Below, piece by piece: positions 22,406-32,548 of a DNA stretch of 64,000 bases. The DNA is taken from contig NZ_MKUD01000023.1 in assembly GCF_001898575.1 (NCBI RefSeq), positions 1-64,000 on the forward strand. The letters are read 5' to 3'. This DNA is from Spirosoma sp. 48-14. GTDB lineage: Bacteria; Bacteroidota; Bacteroidia; Cytophagales; Spirosomataceae. Each line of letters begins with the position of its first letter. Position 1 is the first letter of the stretch. The notes under the pieces are model-generated. The model made no database searches and had not been told where the DNA came from. It worked only from the letters and a program-made list of their open reading frames with translations. A program made the translations under genes and the position numbers.

Positions 22406-24880
22406 CTACTGCCCTATCAGCGTATAGACCTTTCCCGGCTGGGTAGCCAGATCATAAAGCTGGGTCGGTTTTAAGGTTGGATTCGGCACGTTTGCACTGG
22501 GCGATACAATGGGGGTGGGCGTCTCCTCGATCTGGTAGAACGGGTTTGGGTTCTGGCCCGATGCCGATTTCAAGGCTGTTCCGCTGCTTACCTTTATCGC
22601 ATTCGGTGCCCGTAAGCGGAGGTTGCCACCCAGGTTCGACTTAACGTCCAGCTTCGTGAGTTTACCGTCTTTCCATTCCATACGTACCACCTCAAACCCA
22701 CCTCGCGCCCGTAGCCCGGTAATGCTACCCGTCGGCCACACATCAGGAAGCGCAGGCAGCAGATGCATAGCTCCATCGCTGCTTTGCATGAGCATTTCGG
22801 TAATGCCCGACGTACAACCGAAGTTACCATCGATCTGGAAGGGTGGGTGAGCGTCGAATAGGTTGTTGTACGTGCCGCCACCGTCTTTGACTACGCCCAG
22901 CGGGGTAAGTTGATTCTGGATTAGCGTATAAGCGTGATTGCCGTCCTGGAGTTTAGCCCACCAGTTTACTTTCCAGCCCATGCTCCAGCCGGTCGATACA
23001 TCGCCCCGATGCGTTAATGTCGTGCGTGAGGCATTGAACAAGCCCGGTGTGCGGTAGGGGGAGATTTGATTGGAAGGAAACAGACCATACAAATGCGAGA
23101 TGTGCCGGTGTTTATCTTCTGGGTCGTCGATGTCTTCCAGCCATTCCTGCAACTGCCCATGTTGGCCAATGTGCATGGGCGGCAGCTTACTCCGCTTCTG
23201 CTTCAGCATGGCGATAAAATCAGTATCTTTTTTTAGCAGCTCAGCCGCACGGATCGCCGTACTAAATACGTCGAACACAATCTGGTTGTCCATCGTCGTA
23301 CCCGCATCCAGCGATGACCCGCCGTGGGCTTTTGGCGCATTTTCGGGCGACATTCCTGGATTGACGACCAGCCAGTGGTATTTCGGGTGTTCGACCAGAA
23401 AATCGGCGTAGAACTGAGCCGCCCCTTTTAAAACCGGGTAAATCGAGGCCAGATACGCCTGGTCTCCATTGTACAGATAATGCTCCCACAGGTGCTGACT
23501 GGTCCAGCCGCCACCGGCTGTCCACATCCCCCAGAAAGCCCCATCCACCGGGCCATTGATCCGCCAGATGTCGGTATTATGATGCGCCATCCAACCACCA
23601 GCGCCATACATGACTTTCGCGGTTTCCTGCCCCGTTTCCGATAGCTCCCGGACCATCCGTAAAAATGGTTCGTGCAGTTCGGCCAGGTTCGTCTTTTCGG
23701 CTGGCCAATAGTTCATCTGAGCGTTGATGTTGATGGTATATTTACTGTCCCAGGGTGGCTGCATTTTGTTGTTCCAGATACCCTGCAAATTAGCTGGTTG
23801 CCCCAGTTCGCCATCACGGGCCGGTTGTGACGACGAAATCAACAGATAGCGCCCATATTGGTAGTAAATCGTCACCAACTGCGGGTCGTTGACCGAGCGG
23901 AAATTTTTCAGTCGCTCGTCGGTGGGGAGTTTTGCTGCTTCGGTAGTGCCTAAGTCAAGTTTAACCCGGTTAAAGTAGTTCTGGTAGGCTGCAATATGAG
24001 GAGTCAGAATAGCTGCGTAATTTTTGGAATAGGCTTTATCCAGGTACGATTTGGCACGGGCGTTTTCGTCCCCGTTAAGATCTTTATAGTTCTTGAAATT
24101 GGTGGCAATGGAAATATAAATCGTGGCGGTATTAGCTCCCTTTACGGTCAGTACGGAGTCGTTGGCCGAGAGATTACCCCCCTGTGTTTTGATTCGGGCT
24201 ATTCCCTTGAATCGGACCAGTCCTTTTACGCCTTCATGATCAGACGTGCTTCCGGCGAGGGTTAACTCATTGCCCGATGCATTGATGACGTGTTTTAGTT
24301 GTGGGGTGGAGTAAGAGGCAGAAAACGACAGCTTGCCCGGCTTACTGGCCGTCAGTTGCATCACAATAACGCGGTCGGGAAAAGAGGCCAGTATCTCGCG
24401 GGTGTAGGTTACCCCATCGACGGTATACGACGTTTTGGCAACAGCCCGCTCAATATCCAGTTCCCGGTAATAATTAGTATACTGTTCATGCCCATCGAAG
24501 GTCAGATGCAGACTGCCAACGGGTTGAAACATTTGCCCATGCGATTTTTTGGTGATGATCGACTTGTTGGCCAGTTTCTCGGCTTCTTTCTGTTTGCCAT
24601 CAAAAATCAATTGCCGGATTTCGGGCAGGGCGGCCAGCGCATCCGGGTTGTCGTTCCGGTTGGGGCTACCCGACCAAGCCGTATGTTCATTGAGCTGAAT
24701 GGTTTCTTTGCTCACATTGCCATACACCATCGCCCCCAGTCGGCCATTGCCAATGGGTAGAGCATTCTCCCAGGTTTGGCCCGAAGGCTTATCGTACCAG
24801 AGCGTTAACGGCGGTTTATTTTGCGAATAGCTAAGCGTGGTTACGGTAATCAGGAAAAAAAGGCAAAGGAGACGTCTCAT
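22406..24880 (-). CDS. GH95 alpha-L-fucosidase/galactosidase family enzyme, secreted
   Basis: An 824-residue protein with signal peptide (cut near SYSQ) and the standard GH95 layout. An N-terminal beta-super-sandwich (about 25-270, with [19 protein letters not shown]) precedes an (alpha/alpha)6 barrel and a C-terminal beta domain. Typical segments are [28 protein letters not shown], and NPGMSPEN with TMDNQI. GH95 hydrolyses alpha-1,2-L-fucosides or the related L-galactosides by an inverting mechanism. In this PUL it pairs with GH29. It is the first degradative gene downstream of susD, after a 289-bp gap rich in hairpins. Confidence 0.92.
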   Translation of the reverse strand: MRRLLCLFFLITVTTLSYSQNKPPLTLWYDKPSGQTWENALPIGNGRLGAMVYGNVSKETIQLNEHTAWSGSPNRNDNPDALAALPEIRQLIFDGKQKEAEKLANKSIITKKSHGQMFQPVGSLHLTFDGHEQYTNYYRELDIERAVAKTSYTVDGVTYTREILASFPDRVIVMQLTASKPGKLSFSASYSTPQLKHVINASGNELTLAGSTSDHEGVKGLVRFKGIARIKTQGGNLSANDSVLTVKGANTATIYISIATNFKNYKDLNGDENARAKSYLDKAYSKNYAAILTPHIAAYQNYFNRVKLDLGTTEAAKLPTDERLKNFRSVNDPQLVTIYYQYGRYLLISSSQPARDGELGQPANLQGIWNNKMQPPWDSKYTININAQMNYWPAEKTNLAELHEPFLRMVRELSETGQETAKVMYGAGGWMAHHNTDIWRINGPVDGAFWGMWTAGGGWTSQHLWEHYLYNGDQAYLASIYPVLKGAAQFYADFLVEHPKYHWLVVNPGMSPENAPKAHGGSSLDAGTTMDNQIVFDVFSTAIRAAELLKKDTDFIAMLKQKRSKLPPMHIGQHGQLQEWLEDIDDPEDKHRHISHLYGLFPSNQISPYRTPGLFNASRTTLTHRGDVSTGWSMGWKVNWWAKLQDGNHAYTLIQNQLTPLGVVKDGGGTYNNLFDAHPPFQIDGNFGCTSGITEMLMQSSDGAMHLLPALPDVWPTGSITGLRARGGFEVVRMEWKDGKLTKLDVKSNLGGNLRLRAPNAIKVSSGTALKSASGQNPNPFYQIEETPTPIVSPSANVPNPTLKPTQLYDLATQPGKVYTLIGQ

Positions 24881-25000
24881 CCGGTTCGGTGAATTAGTAT
24901 ACGCTAAAAAGAAGCAAGAGGCTAAAATCTATTAGTCCTCTCGCTTCTAAGTCTGTTTAAACGTTGTCTGAGTCAACTGCGTTTTGCCCTGGTAAGGTGA

Positions 25001-25022
25001 GGGCAGATTCTCAAATCTGCCC
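25001..25022. repeat. Hairpin 1 in the GH95-susD gap
   Basis: GGGCAGATT pairs with AATCTGCCC around CTCA. It is one of three hairpins in a row in the 289-bp gap between GH95 and susD; no gene was seen in this gap. Confidence 0.6.
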
Positions 25023-25028
25023 TGGTGA

Positions 25029-25074
25029 GGTTTCTCAAAACCGAACCAGACATACCGTTCGGTTTTGAGAAACC
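25029..25074. repeat. Hairpin 2 in the GH95-susD gap (18-bp perfect stem)
   Basis: 25029-25046 and 25057-25074 pair perfectly over 18 bp around a 10-nt loop. The core CGGTTTTGAGAAACCG also occurs at 2568-2591. A strong hairpin here could protect the upstream susCD mRNA or reduce read-through into the enzyme genes. Confidence 0.7.
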
Positions 25075-25080
25075 GACCAC

Positions 25081-25100
25081 GTCAGGTTTAAGAACCTGAC
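25081..25100. repeat. Hairpin 3 in the GH95-susD gap
   Basis: GTCAGGTT pairs with AACCTGAC around TAAG. It directly follows hairpin 2 with 6 bp between. Confidence 0.55.
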
Positions 25101-25169
25101 ATCACGAACGCAAACAGCTTCTTAAACTTTCCCTAATCGACTCATAATGACACTTTTCAGCCACGCTGA

Positions 25170-26984
25170 TCAGTACCCCGGATTTTGCGGGAATTTAGGT
25201 CCATCAACCACCCGGTCTATTTGCGACTGCGGAATGGGTCGTAGCATATGGAAATCCTGAATGTAAGGCGCAGCTTCCGGGTTCCAGGCTTTTACCCGGC
25301 GCACCAGCGAGCGGGTACGAACCAGGTCATGCCACCGTTGCCATTCACCGAAGAATTCGCGACTACGCTCATCCAGAATAAAGTCAACGGTTACATTATC
25401 AGCCGTAATGGTCATGGCCGTCGCAGCGGCAGCGTTTTGAGCAGCCGTATTTGTTTTCCGGTAAGCGGCTCGCTGCCGAACTACGTTCAGCAATGAGGCT
25501 GCCTTAGTTGCATCACCTGCTTTTAGGTAGGCTTCGGCGCCCGTCAGGTACACATCCGAAAAACGGTACAACACACAAGGGCGGGTCGATGGGTCGTTGA
25601 AGTTAGCGCCACGGCTCGGGTCCATGAATTTCTTCAGCGCCGGAAAAATGCCATTATCCCACATGCTTGGCGGTACAACAAGGCCCTTGAATGGACGTGT
25701 ACCGATGAACTGGGGAGCGCCTTCGACTTCAAAGTCGGGGATCCAAACGGCTGTATCCGCCCCTGCTACTGTCGTATAACTAATACCCCGCTTGTTATTG
25801 GCGGCTGTAGCACTGTTTGTAACCGAGATGTTAGAAATATACACGGTATAGAACGAGTTCAAAAACCGTGAATCGACCGTGCGATTCGTAAAGGCCTGAT
25901 CCAGAAAATAGTTCTTACCGGCATTCGCTCCCGTAGTCCATTTATAGCTATTGGGCCGCATCCGTACATACGGACGCCCATACTGTGAATCCCGGGTCAT
26001 GAGCGACGTACCACTATTAACGTATCCGCCCGTGGCACTTTTGTAGGAATTGATACCACTGTTGTTTGGATAATTCCAGTTTGTAAACCAGGGGCTCAGG
26101 TTTTGGGCCGCTCCACCACTAGCTGCTCCGCCGACTGTATAGTAGCCATATTTGGGATCAAGCACGTGGTCGCTGACAAACATGGTTTCTTTTCCGTAAT
26201 CATTGGCGGGTACAAACGCATCGCCATAGTCCTGCCATAAATCGAGACCGTACGATGATTTATTAGCAATGATATCCGCACAGATAGAAGCGGCCTGCGT
26301 AAAATCAGCGGCTGTATTGTTGAGCCAGCCACGCGTTAAGTACGCCTTCGCCAGCAGCAACTGGGCTACCGGTTTAGTAGCGGCTTTCCCCAGAAACGGC
26401 GCGGTTGGTGTATTGGGCAGATCAGCAGCCGCTTCGGTCAGATCCTTAATGATTTGTTCATAGACCTGAGCCGCCGGCTGGCGAGAAGCTGCCTGAGAAG
26501 CAACCGTAATAAAGGTGGTATTGAGTGGCACATCGCCCCAAGTTTGAACCAGATAAAAGTACCAGAAACCCCGTAGGAACTTGGCCTGAGCCAGGTATTG
26601 CTTCCGGGTTGCCTCAGGCAAATCAATCGTCTGCCCATACTGAAGCACACCATTCAGCGTATTGATGTCCTGGAAGGCAGTGCCCCAGGCTGCACCAAAG
26701 TTGCTCCCGTTGATGCCATTATAGGTGTAGGCTGTACCACCACCTGAGCTGGCCCCCTGCAAAAACTCATCGGTACCCGCCTGCATTTCAACGGTGAATC
26801 CTTCCGTACCCCACTGGGATCGGATATCATTATACACCCCGGCAATGCCCCCTAGCACCCCCGCTGCGCTGTTGAAGTAAGACGGAACAATTTGTGACTG
26901 TGGATTCTCCTCCAATATTTTTTCGCAGCCTGTACTCATCAGAGCAGTCAGGCTAACGATAAATCCAATTTTTATTGCTTTCAT
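25170..26984 (-). CDS. SusD/RagB outer-membrane glycan-binding lipoprotein
   Basis: A 604-residue lipoprotein with lipobox MSTGC (C20). It shows the SusD fold elements: N-terminal ENPQSQIVPSYFNSAAG, TPR-like helices (about 40-330, with AKFLRGFWYFYLVQTWGDVPL), and the C-terminal end DFHMLRPIPQSQI...NPGY. It binds oligosaccharides at the cell surface and acts as a lid on the SusC barrel. Its start lies 14 bp from the SusC stop, so the pair is one transcription unit. It precedes the GH95 gene on the same strand. Confidence 0.95.
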   Translation of the reverse strand: MKAIKIGFIVSLTALMSTGCEKILEENPQSQIVPSYFNSAAGVLGGIAGVYNDIRSQWGTEGFTVEMQAGTDEFLQGASSGGGTAYTYNGINGSNFGAAWGTAFQDINTLNGVLQYGQTIDLPEATRKQYLAQAKFLRGFWYFYLVQTWGDVPLNTTFITVASQAASRQPAAQVYEQIIKDLTEAAADLPNTPTAPFLGKAATKPVAQLLLAKAYLTRGWLNNTAADFTQAASICADIIANKSSYGLDLWQDYGDAFVPANDYGKETMFVSDHVLDPKYGYYTVGGAASGGAAQNLSPWFTNWNYPNNSGINSYKSATGGYVNSGTSLMTRDSQYGRPYVRMRPNSYKWTTGANAGKNYFLDQAFTNRTVDSRFLNSFYTVYISNISVTNSATAANNKRGISYTTVAGADTAVWIPDFEVEGAPQFIGTRPFKGLVVPPSMWDNGIFPALKKFMDPSRGANFNDPSTRPCVLYRFSDVYLTGAEAYLKAGDATKAASLLNVVRQRAAYRKTNTAAQNAAAATAMTITADNVTVDFILDERSREFFGEWQRWHDLVRTRSLVRRVKAWNPEAAPYIQDFHMLRPIPQSQIDRVVDGPKFPQNPGY

Positions 26985-26998
26985 GGGAATGTCGACAG

Positions 26999-29900
26999 TT
27001 AGAATTTAAGATTGACACCAAACGTAAATTGGCGAACGGGCGGGTTGTTGAGGTTTATGGCAATCTGACGCTGCTGGGTGGCCGTATCCGCTCCCTGGGA
27101 ACTTACGGTAGAGCTTGCATAGCCGTTCCCTTCTGGATCGACAGCCAGTTTATCGCGAACCAACGGCGAATACAGGATCAGCGGGTTGGTGACGTTCAGA
27201 TACAGCCGGGCCGAGTTCATACCCACTTTTCTGAGAAACTGCCCCGAAACCGTGTAGCCCAGGTTAATGCTTCTGACTTTAATGAACGAGCCGTCATAAT
27301 ACCCCAGTGTTGAGGCAAAGTAGGCAACCGCACTACCCGCGTCAGGTGCCGGGAAGGCATTGGTTGGGTTGGTCTCGGTCCAGTAATCAACTTTCACCTG
27401 ATTGGAACGCGCCTGGTTGAAGAAGGCGAATCCACCGCCACCGCCCGAATTACCAGTCAGGTAGGGAACCACCACTTTCATGCCCATGCGGGCAAACGTA
27501 ACGATAGACAGATCGAAGTTTTTATAGTTGAACCGATTGGTCAGACCAGCCTCAAACTTGGGTTGGAAATTACCCAGAATCTGCCGGTCAGAAGGGTCAA
27601 TCTTGCCATCGCCATTGACATCTTCCACCCGAATCTGGCCAGGGAATTGAACCGGCGAGGTTTGTTTGGCCAGCGTTCCATTCTCTTTATCGGAGGTTTG
27701 CCAGATACCGATCTTCTTGTAGTCGTAGATGACCGATAGGGGTTGCCCAACAAACCAGCCTGCGCCCACGTTCGATAGTTCGGTTGGGGTGGTGAGCTGG
27801 GTGATTTTCTCGCGGTTGAAATAGTAAACGGCATCCACGCTCCAGTTAAATCCTTTGGGATTTCTGAAGATATCGACTGTCAGCGACGTTTCCAGACCTT
27901 TCCCTTCCGTTTTGCCCAGGTTTTTCAGCGTCGATCCAGCACCGTTACTCGCTGGCAGCGGCACCGATAGTAGAATGTCTTTCGTTTTCTGATGATAGTA
28001 ATCAATCGAACCTGTAATGCGGTTATTCAATACGCCAAAATCAAGACCAAGGTCAATCTGTTCTGTCGACTGCCAGCCTAAATTGGTGGCTGGAAGGCTG
28101 GTAACTGTATAGGCCAACTGCTGACCAGCCGTGCCGGTACCGAAATTGTAATAACCGGCCGACAACGCTCCGAGCGTTGCATAGGCACCTACGTTCCGGT
28201 TGCCCGATAAACCCCAGCTACCCCGTAGTTTCAGGTTCGAAATCGTTGGAACACTTTTCATAAACGGCTCCTCGATGATATTCCAGCCTGCTCCAATGGC
28301 CGGATAGTTAAAGTATCGATTGGCGGGCGAGAGCGTCGATGAACCATCCCGGCGCAACGTCAGGGTCAGCAGGTAGCGGTCGTTGTAACTATAGTTTACC
28401 CGACCCATGTACGAAAGCAGGCCCGTTTCGGAAAACGAATTCCCAAAGTCCGAAGCGGCAACGGGTGTGCCGGAAGCCAGTGAGAAATTCCCCGTTTTAA
28501 TGTAATCGGCCGGAACCCCCGTGATCGTAAACCGGCTACCCAGCGAATGGTTCTTGGTATACTCGTACAGTGCGGTAGCGCCCAGTTTATGTTTGCCAAA
28601 CGTTTTATCGAAATACAACAAATGCTGGAGGTTTACATCCCAGTATTCGGTATTGCTGATCTCGGCGTTGGACGACGACTGAACCGTAGCGGTGTTAAAA
28701 TAGGTTAGCGGGCCGTTATAGCCATTGAAGTTCGACTGGCTGAAATTCAAACCGGCATTGAAGCGATAGCGTAAACCAGGTAGCAGGTTTACCTCGGCAT
28801 ATAAGCTGTTGAAGGTCCGTAACGAACGAGTGGTATTCAAATACGAATCTTTCTTGGTGATGATCGTCAATGGGCTGATCCGGGCGGCATCGATGGAGCC
28901 TTCTGCCGGAAACAGGTTTACCGAGCCATCCGCATTATAGGGCGAAGCCAACGGCGTTAAACTCACCAGACCACCCGGAATTCCACCACCTCCTGGTGTA
29001 TTGGTATAGGTCAGGGTATTGAGCGTATTCAAGCCAACCTTAATCCGCTTGCCAATGCGCTGGTCGATGGTAGCCCGAATGTTTACCCGGGTAAAATTTT
29101 GACCCGGAATAATCCCTGTCTCATTGAAATAGCCAAGACCCAGCGAATACTGCGTATTTTCGACACCACCCGTCATTCCCAACTGGTGGTTGGTCATGAA
29201 ACCTGATTTGTAAATCAAATCCTGCCAGTCGGTCGAAACACCAGCGGCTAAGGCGTCCTGCTCTTTCTGGGTGAGTGGATAGGCCGTAGTACCGGGAGCC
29301 GTCCGATTGTATTTAATGGCGTCAGCTTTAAACTGGGCATATTCTGAGCCGTTAAAGACATTGTATTTGCCCATGATGTTAGTTACGCCATGATAGCCGT
29401 CGTACGAGAATACCGGCTTTCCCACTTTCCCCCGTTTAGTAGTTACCAGAATAACGCCCCCTGAACCTCTCGATCCATAAATCGCCGTAGCAGAGGCATC
29501 TTTCAGAATCTCCAGATTAACAATATCGTCCGGATTGATATCATTCAGTCCTCCGTAGGGTATCCCATCCACGACAACTAACGGTCCATCCAGGTTATCG
29601 CCCGTGCTTGGGTTTGTGCTACTGGTCAGCGTCCGGTTACCCCGAATACGGATTTGGGGCTGCGCACCGGGCGTTGTTCCGTTACTCACAATAGACACCC
29701 CGGCAGCCCGACCTTTTAGCTGATTGAGCAGGTTAGGAGCAGGCACTTCCTTTAAGGTAGTCTCATTCACCGACGCCACAGCTCCCGTAATGTCGCGCTT
29801 GCGCTGCGTACCATACCCAACGACCACTACTTCAGTCAGTGTTTTGTCATCAGCAGCCATCGTAATATTAACCACCGACCGAGACCCTACGGCTGCTTCC

Positions 29901-30502
29901 TGAGTCGCATAGCCGATGAAGGAAAAAACCAGTACCGTACCCGCGTCGTCGGGAGCCGACAATCGGTAATTACCATTAACATCGGTGGTTGTTCCCCGCG
30001 TTGTATTCTTTATTTGAATATTTACGCCTGGTAACGCTTCTCCGTTTTCACCCGTGACCCGGCCCGTGATCTGCCGGTCCTGCGGCTGCTCCAGTGGAAT
30101 CTCACCCGAGGTTTTATCCTGCGGAATCGCAACTGGGGCTATGTCCCGCTTAATAACGATCTGCTGGCCAACCACCTCATAGCTCAGATTGAGCGGAGAC
30201 AAAATGTGGTCTAATACGAGCGAAAGACGCTCATTTTTAGCCTGGTAGTTAATCTTTCGTTTCGACTGAATGATTTCCCGGCTAAAGAGGAATTGAACAT
30301 TCGCCAGTTTTTCGATCCGTTTGATCGTTACCTCAACATCCTCGTTTTGTGCTGAGATACTAACACGCCGAGTTAAAAGCTCCTGGGCTTTACCATCCAG
30401 AGCTAAGCTTACATTTGTCAATGTAAGGACGAATAAAAGTTGCAGGCTTGAAATTCTCATAATCCTGAGCCATACATTACGGTTCAATAGACAAGAATGC
30501 AT
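26999..30502 (-). CDS. SusC/RagA TonB-dependent transporter with STN domain
   Basis: With the ATG at 30502 (MHSCLLNRN) the protein has 1167 residues; the frame is open 30 codons further without a good start. Domains are signal segment (about 1-38), STN domain (about 42-110), carboxypeptidase-like/CNA domain (about 140-215), TonB-box-like TEVVVVGYGT, plug with EILKDASATAIYGSRG, and a beta-barrel to the end. SusC proteins import oligosaccharides with SusD. The STN domain is the part that contacts an anti-sigma factor, matching the FecR gene immediately upstream. Induction by the imported substrate is therefore the likely control. Confidence 0.95.
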   Translation of the reverse strand: MHSCLLNRNVWLRIMRISSLQLLFVLTLTNVSLALDGKAQELLTRRVSISAQNEDVEVTIKRIEKLANVQFLFSREIIQSKRKINYQAKNERLSLVLDHILSPLNLSYEVVGQQIVIKRDIAPVAIPQDKTSGEIPLEQPQDRQITGRVTGENGEALPGVNIQIKNTTRGTTTDVNGNYRLSAPDDAGTVLVFSFIGYATQEAAVGSRSVVNITMAADDKTLTEVVVVGYGTQRKRDITGAVASVNETTLKEVPAPNLLNQLKGRAAGVSIVSNGTTPGAQPQIRIRGNRTLTSSTNPSTGDNLDGPLVVVDGIPYGGLNDINPDDIVNLEILKDASATAIYGSRGSGGVILVTTKRGKVGKPVFSYDGYHGVTNIMGKYNVFNGSEYAQFKADAIKYNRTAPGTTAYPLTQKEQDALAAGVSTDWQDLIYKSGFMTNHQLGMTGGVENTQYSLGLGYFNETGIIPGQNFTRVNIRATIDQRIGKRIKVGLNTLNTLTYTNTPGGGGIPGGLVSLTPLASPYNADGSVNLFPAEGSIDAARISPLTIITKKDSYLNTTRSLRTFNSLYAEVNLLPGLRYRFNAGLNFSQSNFNGYNGPLTYFNTATVQSSSNAEISNTEYWDVNLQHLLYFDKTFGKHKLGATALYEYTKNHSLGSRFTITGVPADYIKTGNFSLASGTPVAASDFGNSFSETGLLSYMGRVNYSYNDRYLLTLTLRRDGSSTLSPANRYFNYPAIGAGWNIIEEPFMKSVPTISNLKLRGSWGLSGNRNVGAYATLGALSAGYYNFGTGTAGQQLAYTVTSLPATNLGWQSTEQIDLGLDFGVLNNRITGSIDYYHQKTKDILLSVPLPASNGAGSTLKNLGKTEGKGLETSLTVDIFRNPKGFNWSVDAVYYFNREKITQLTTPTELSNVGAGWFVGQPLSVIYDYKKIGIWQTSDKENGTLAKQTSPVQFPGQIRVEDVNGDGKIDPSDRQILGNFQPKFEAGLTNRFNYKNFDLSIVTFARMGMKVVVPYLTGNSGGGGGFAFFNQARSNQVKVDYWTETNPTNAFPAPDAGSAVAYFASTLGYYDGSFIKVRSINLGYTVSGQFLRKVGMNSARLYLNVTNPLILYSPLVRDKLAVDPEGNGYASSTVSSQGADTATQQRQIAINLNNPPVRQFTFGVNLKF

Positions 30503-30606
30503 AGGTTTGTAATTGTTGTTGGTTTCTGGGAAGAACTGACAATAAAGCGCTGACCCCTGCAAGTAAAAGGGGAATGTGTAGGCAAGACACATTTAGGGCG
30601 TTTCGA

Positions 30607-30631
30607 GCGATAGTGTTGGCAGCACTATCGC
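30607..30631. repeat. Hairpin between anti-sigma and susC genes
   Basis: GCGATAGTG pairs with CACTATCGC around a 7-nt loop, followed by TTTTTT on the plus strand. Genes here are on the minus strand, where no T-run follows, so it is not an obvious terminator for them. It lies about 105 bp upstream of the susC start, in a 195-bp gap, and could shape the 5' leader. Confidence 0.5.
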
Positions 30632-30697
30632 TTTTTTGGTTAAAAAGCGATTCGTACTAATGCATAGCAATACGATGGGTTATGGGTTGATAGATAA

Positions 30698-31771
30698 TTA
30701 ACTACAGCCGCTACTGTGGATGAATATCTGATTGTCAACAACTTCGTACGTTGACTCAGTAGCCAGGCAGATCAGCCTGATTTTTTCAAGAAATGGTACA
30801 TCGTTGAGTTGCCCGGTAAAGGTGCAGGCGCGTAACAACTGCCGATCATAGCGGATAGGCATATGATAGCTGGCCTCCAACTGGTCAAACACGGTTGGAA
30901 TGGGCGTGTAGTTGTACGTAAACTGCTGGCTAACAATAGTGGAAGCCCCCTCTTCCGGCACAAAATGATCGTGTTTGATCAGTTGCTTTGTGTTTGTACC
31001 AAGTTTAAGTTCCTGGTTTACAGTCAGTAAAATAGGCTTATTGGGCGAATTCGTTGGTGTAACCGTCACCTTCCCTGTTTTTACCTTCACATAAGCCGTT
31101 GTCTCCTTAGCAAAAGCGTGCACCTGGAAACTGGTTCCCAGTACCTTTGTGGTTAAGTTGGCCGTGTACACAATGAATGGTTTCGCTGGATTTTTGGCTA
31201 CTTCAAAGAACCCCTCTCCCTGAAGGTAGACCTCACGGAGCGTATGGCCGGTCTGCTTACGAAAACGCAGCTCACTACCTGTTGATAGAAGTACCGATGA
31301 ATTGTCGGGCAGGAGTACGACCAACGATTGGCCCGTAATGTTCTTGACAATCTTCCACTCCCGATCCACTATAGGCTGTTTGGTCTGAATGCTGGCTTCA
31401 GCCAACGGATTGACGGAAGTGCGGCCCAGTTGAAACCAGATAATCAGGCCGATTGCGGCAGCAGCACTGGCCCAACGCCCCCAATGCCAGCCTGGTAGTG
31501 GTCTGGTAACGGTAAACGTATCAGGCATTTGGTCTATAATCTCCGCAGTTTTGGTCTGTACCTGCTGATCCGAGAGTTCGATCGTCTTACCCTGCAACGT
31601 CAACAAGGTGACTACTGCCTGTTCGTATAGCTCCCTTTTCTCGGGGTGCTGAGCCAACCAGGCCTGCCAGCGTACCCGATCATCCGGCCGTCTTTCCAGC
31701 ACCCACGCCCGAAAAGCGTCATTCTCTAGGAATTCCTCAACAGTTGACAGATTCTCGGGCAGGTAATCCAT
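30698..31771 (-). CDS. FecR-family anti-sigma factor
   Basis: A 357-residue inner-membrane protein. The N-terminal cytoplasmic segment (about 10-60, FRAWVLERRPDDRVRWQAW) binds the sigma factor. One membrane helix lies at about 97-115 (WGRWASAAAAIGLIIWF). The periplasmic FecR domain spans about 140-235 (LPDNSSVLLSTGSELRF; LQGEGFFEVAKNPAKPF), and a DUF4974-like C-terminus ends the protein (about 280-350). It holds the ECF sigma factor until the STN domain of a SusC protein signals. It lies between the sigma gene and susC, the standard order. Confidence 0.93.
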   Translation of the reverse strand: MDYLPENLSTVEEFLENDAFRAWVLERRPDDRVRWQAWLAQHPEKRELYEQAVVTLLTLQGKTIELSDQQVQTKTAEIIDQMPDTFTVTRPLPGWHWGRWASAAAAIGLIIWFQLGRTSVNPLAEASIQTKQPIVDREWKIVKNITGQSLVVLLPDNSSVLLSTGSELRFRKQTGHTLREVYLQGEGFFEVAKNPAKPFIVYTANLTTKVLGTSFQVHAFAKETTAYVKVKTGKVTVTPTNSPNKPILLTVNQELKLGTNTKQLIKHDHFVPEEGASTIVSQQFTYNYTPIPTVFDQLEASYHMPIRYDRQLLRACTFTGQLNDVPFLEKIRLICLATESTYEVVDNQIFIHSSGCS

Positions 31772-31911
31772 TGGTACTTTTCTACTATTTTTATTGATAG
31801 TATGAAGAAGCCCCCCAACGATACCCTACTTAAAGTGAATTTTTTTCAAAAAAAATACCACCTGTGCCGAGCCGCCTGTAAGTAGGATAGATAACTGTTC
31901 GGAAAAAAGGT

Positions 31912-32502
31912 CTAGAAAAAGAGTCTGTTTACCAAAACACAGAAGGCCAAGAAGACTGGCGAAAGCCACCTGCTTCGAAGTTTATGAATAGCTTTTTGCA
32001 GAAAATTGGATACCGATTGACGATTTACGTTCATCACCTCAGCGATTTCGGGTATGGACAGATTCTCGTAGTAGCGTAAGTAAAGAGCCTCCCGTTCGCG
32101 AGCTGGCAACGAAGCCAGTAGCTCCTGTATCGTGTTTGTTAAACTGGTTAATGATTCCCGTTGAATCAATAACGTTTCTGAATCCGTCTCTTCTGCCACA
32201 GAACTATCCCAGTCCAACTCGTCAACAAAAGCCCGTTTTTGCGACCGCAGGTATTGAAGCACATGATGGCGTAAGGCTTTGAATAGATAATGCTTGACAG
32301 ATTCTGTCGCATTGATCTGGAGTCGGTTTTGCCAGAGCTGCAAAAAGAGGTCCTGAATACAATCCTCTACAACCAACTCATCGACCATAAATTTTAACCC
32401 ATAGTGCTTCAGCGCACGATAATACCGCTCGGCCAGTTGGCCCAATGCCTGCTTATCGCCATCACGATATAACTGCCATAACGCCTGGTCCTGAAGAGTC
32501 AT
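31912..32502 (-). CDS. ECF RNA polymerase sigma factor (FecI-like)
   Basis: The start at 32502 (MTLQDQALW) gives 196 residues. The longer frame would overlap the GH10 gene and adds unrelated residues, so it is rejected. Region 2 is visible as ALGQLAERYYRALKHYG and VEDCIQDLFLQLWQNR. Region 4 is visible as LPAREREALYLRYYENLSIPEIAEVMNVN (in two parts), then RQSVSNFLQKAIHKLR. The factor directs transcription of the susCD locus when released by FecR. A hydrophobic tail (LSPVFLAFCVLVNRLFF) ends the protein, as in several Bacteroidota FecI homologues. The upstream GH10 gene ends 46 bp before it. Confidence 0.92.
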   Translation of the reverse strand: MTLQDQALWQLYRDGDKQALGQLAERYYRALKHYGLKFMVDELVVEDCIQDLFLQLWQNRLQINATESVKHYLFKALRHHVLQYLRSQKRAFVDELDWDSSVAEETDSETLLIQRESLTSLTNTIQELLASLPAREREALYLRYYENLSIPEIAEVMNVNRQSVSNFLQKAIHKLRSRWLSPVFLAFCVLVNRLFF

Positions 32503-32548
32503 AAAAGTATCAAAATCTATGCGTTGCTTGTTGATGAAAGAGTTATCA

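Noticed and set aside
30607-30637. Rho-independent terminator on the plus strand upstream of susC
   Set aside because: The stem and T-run are good, but no plus-strand gene precedes it, so I list it only as a hairpin.
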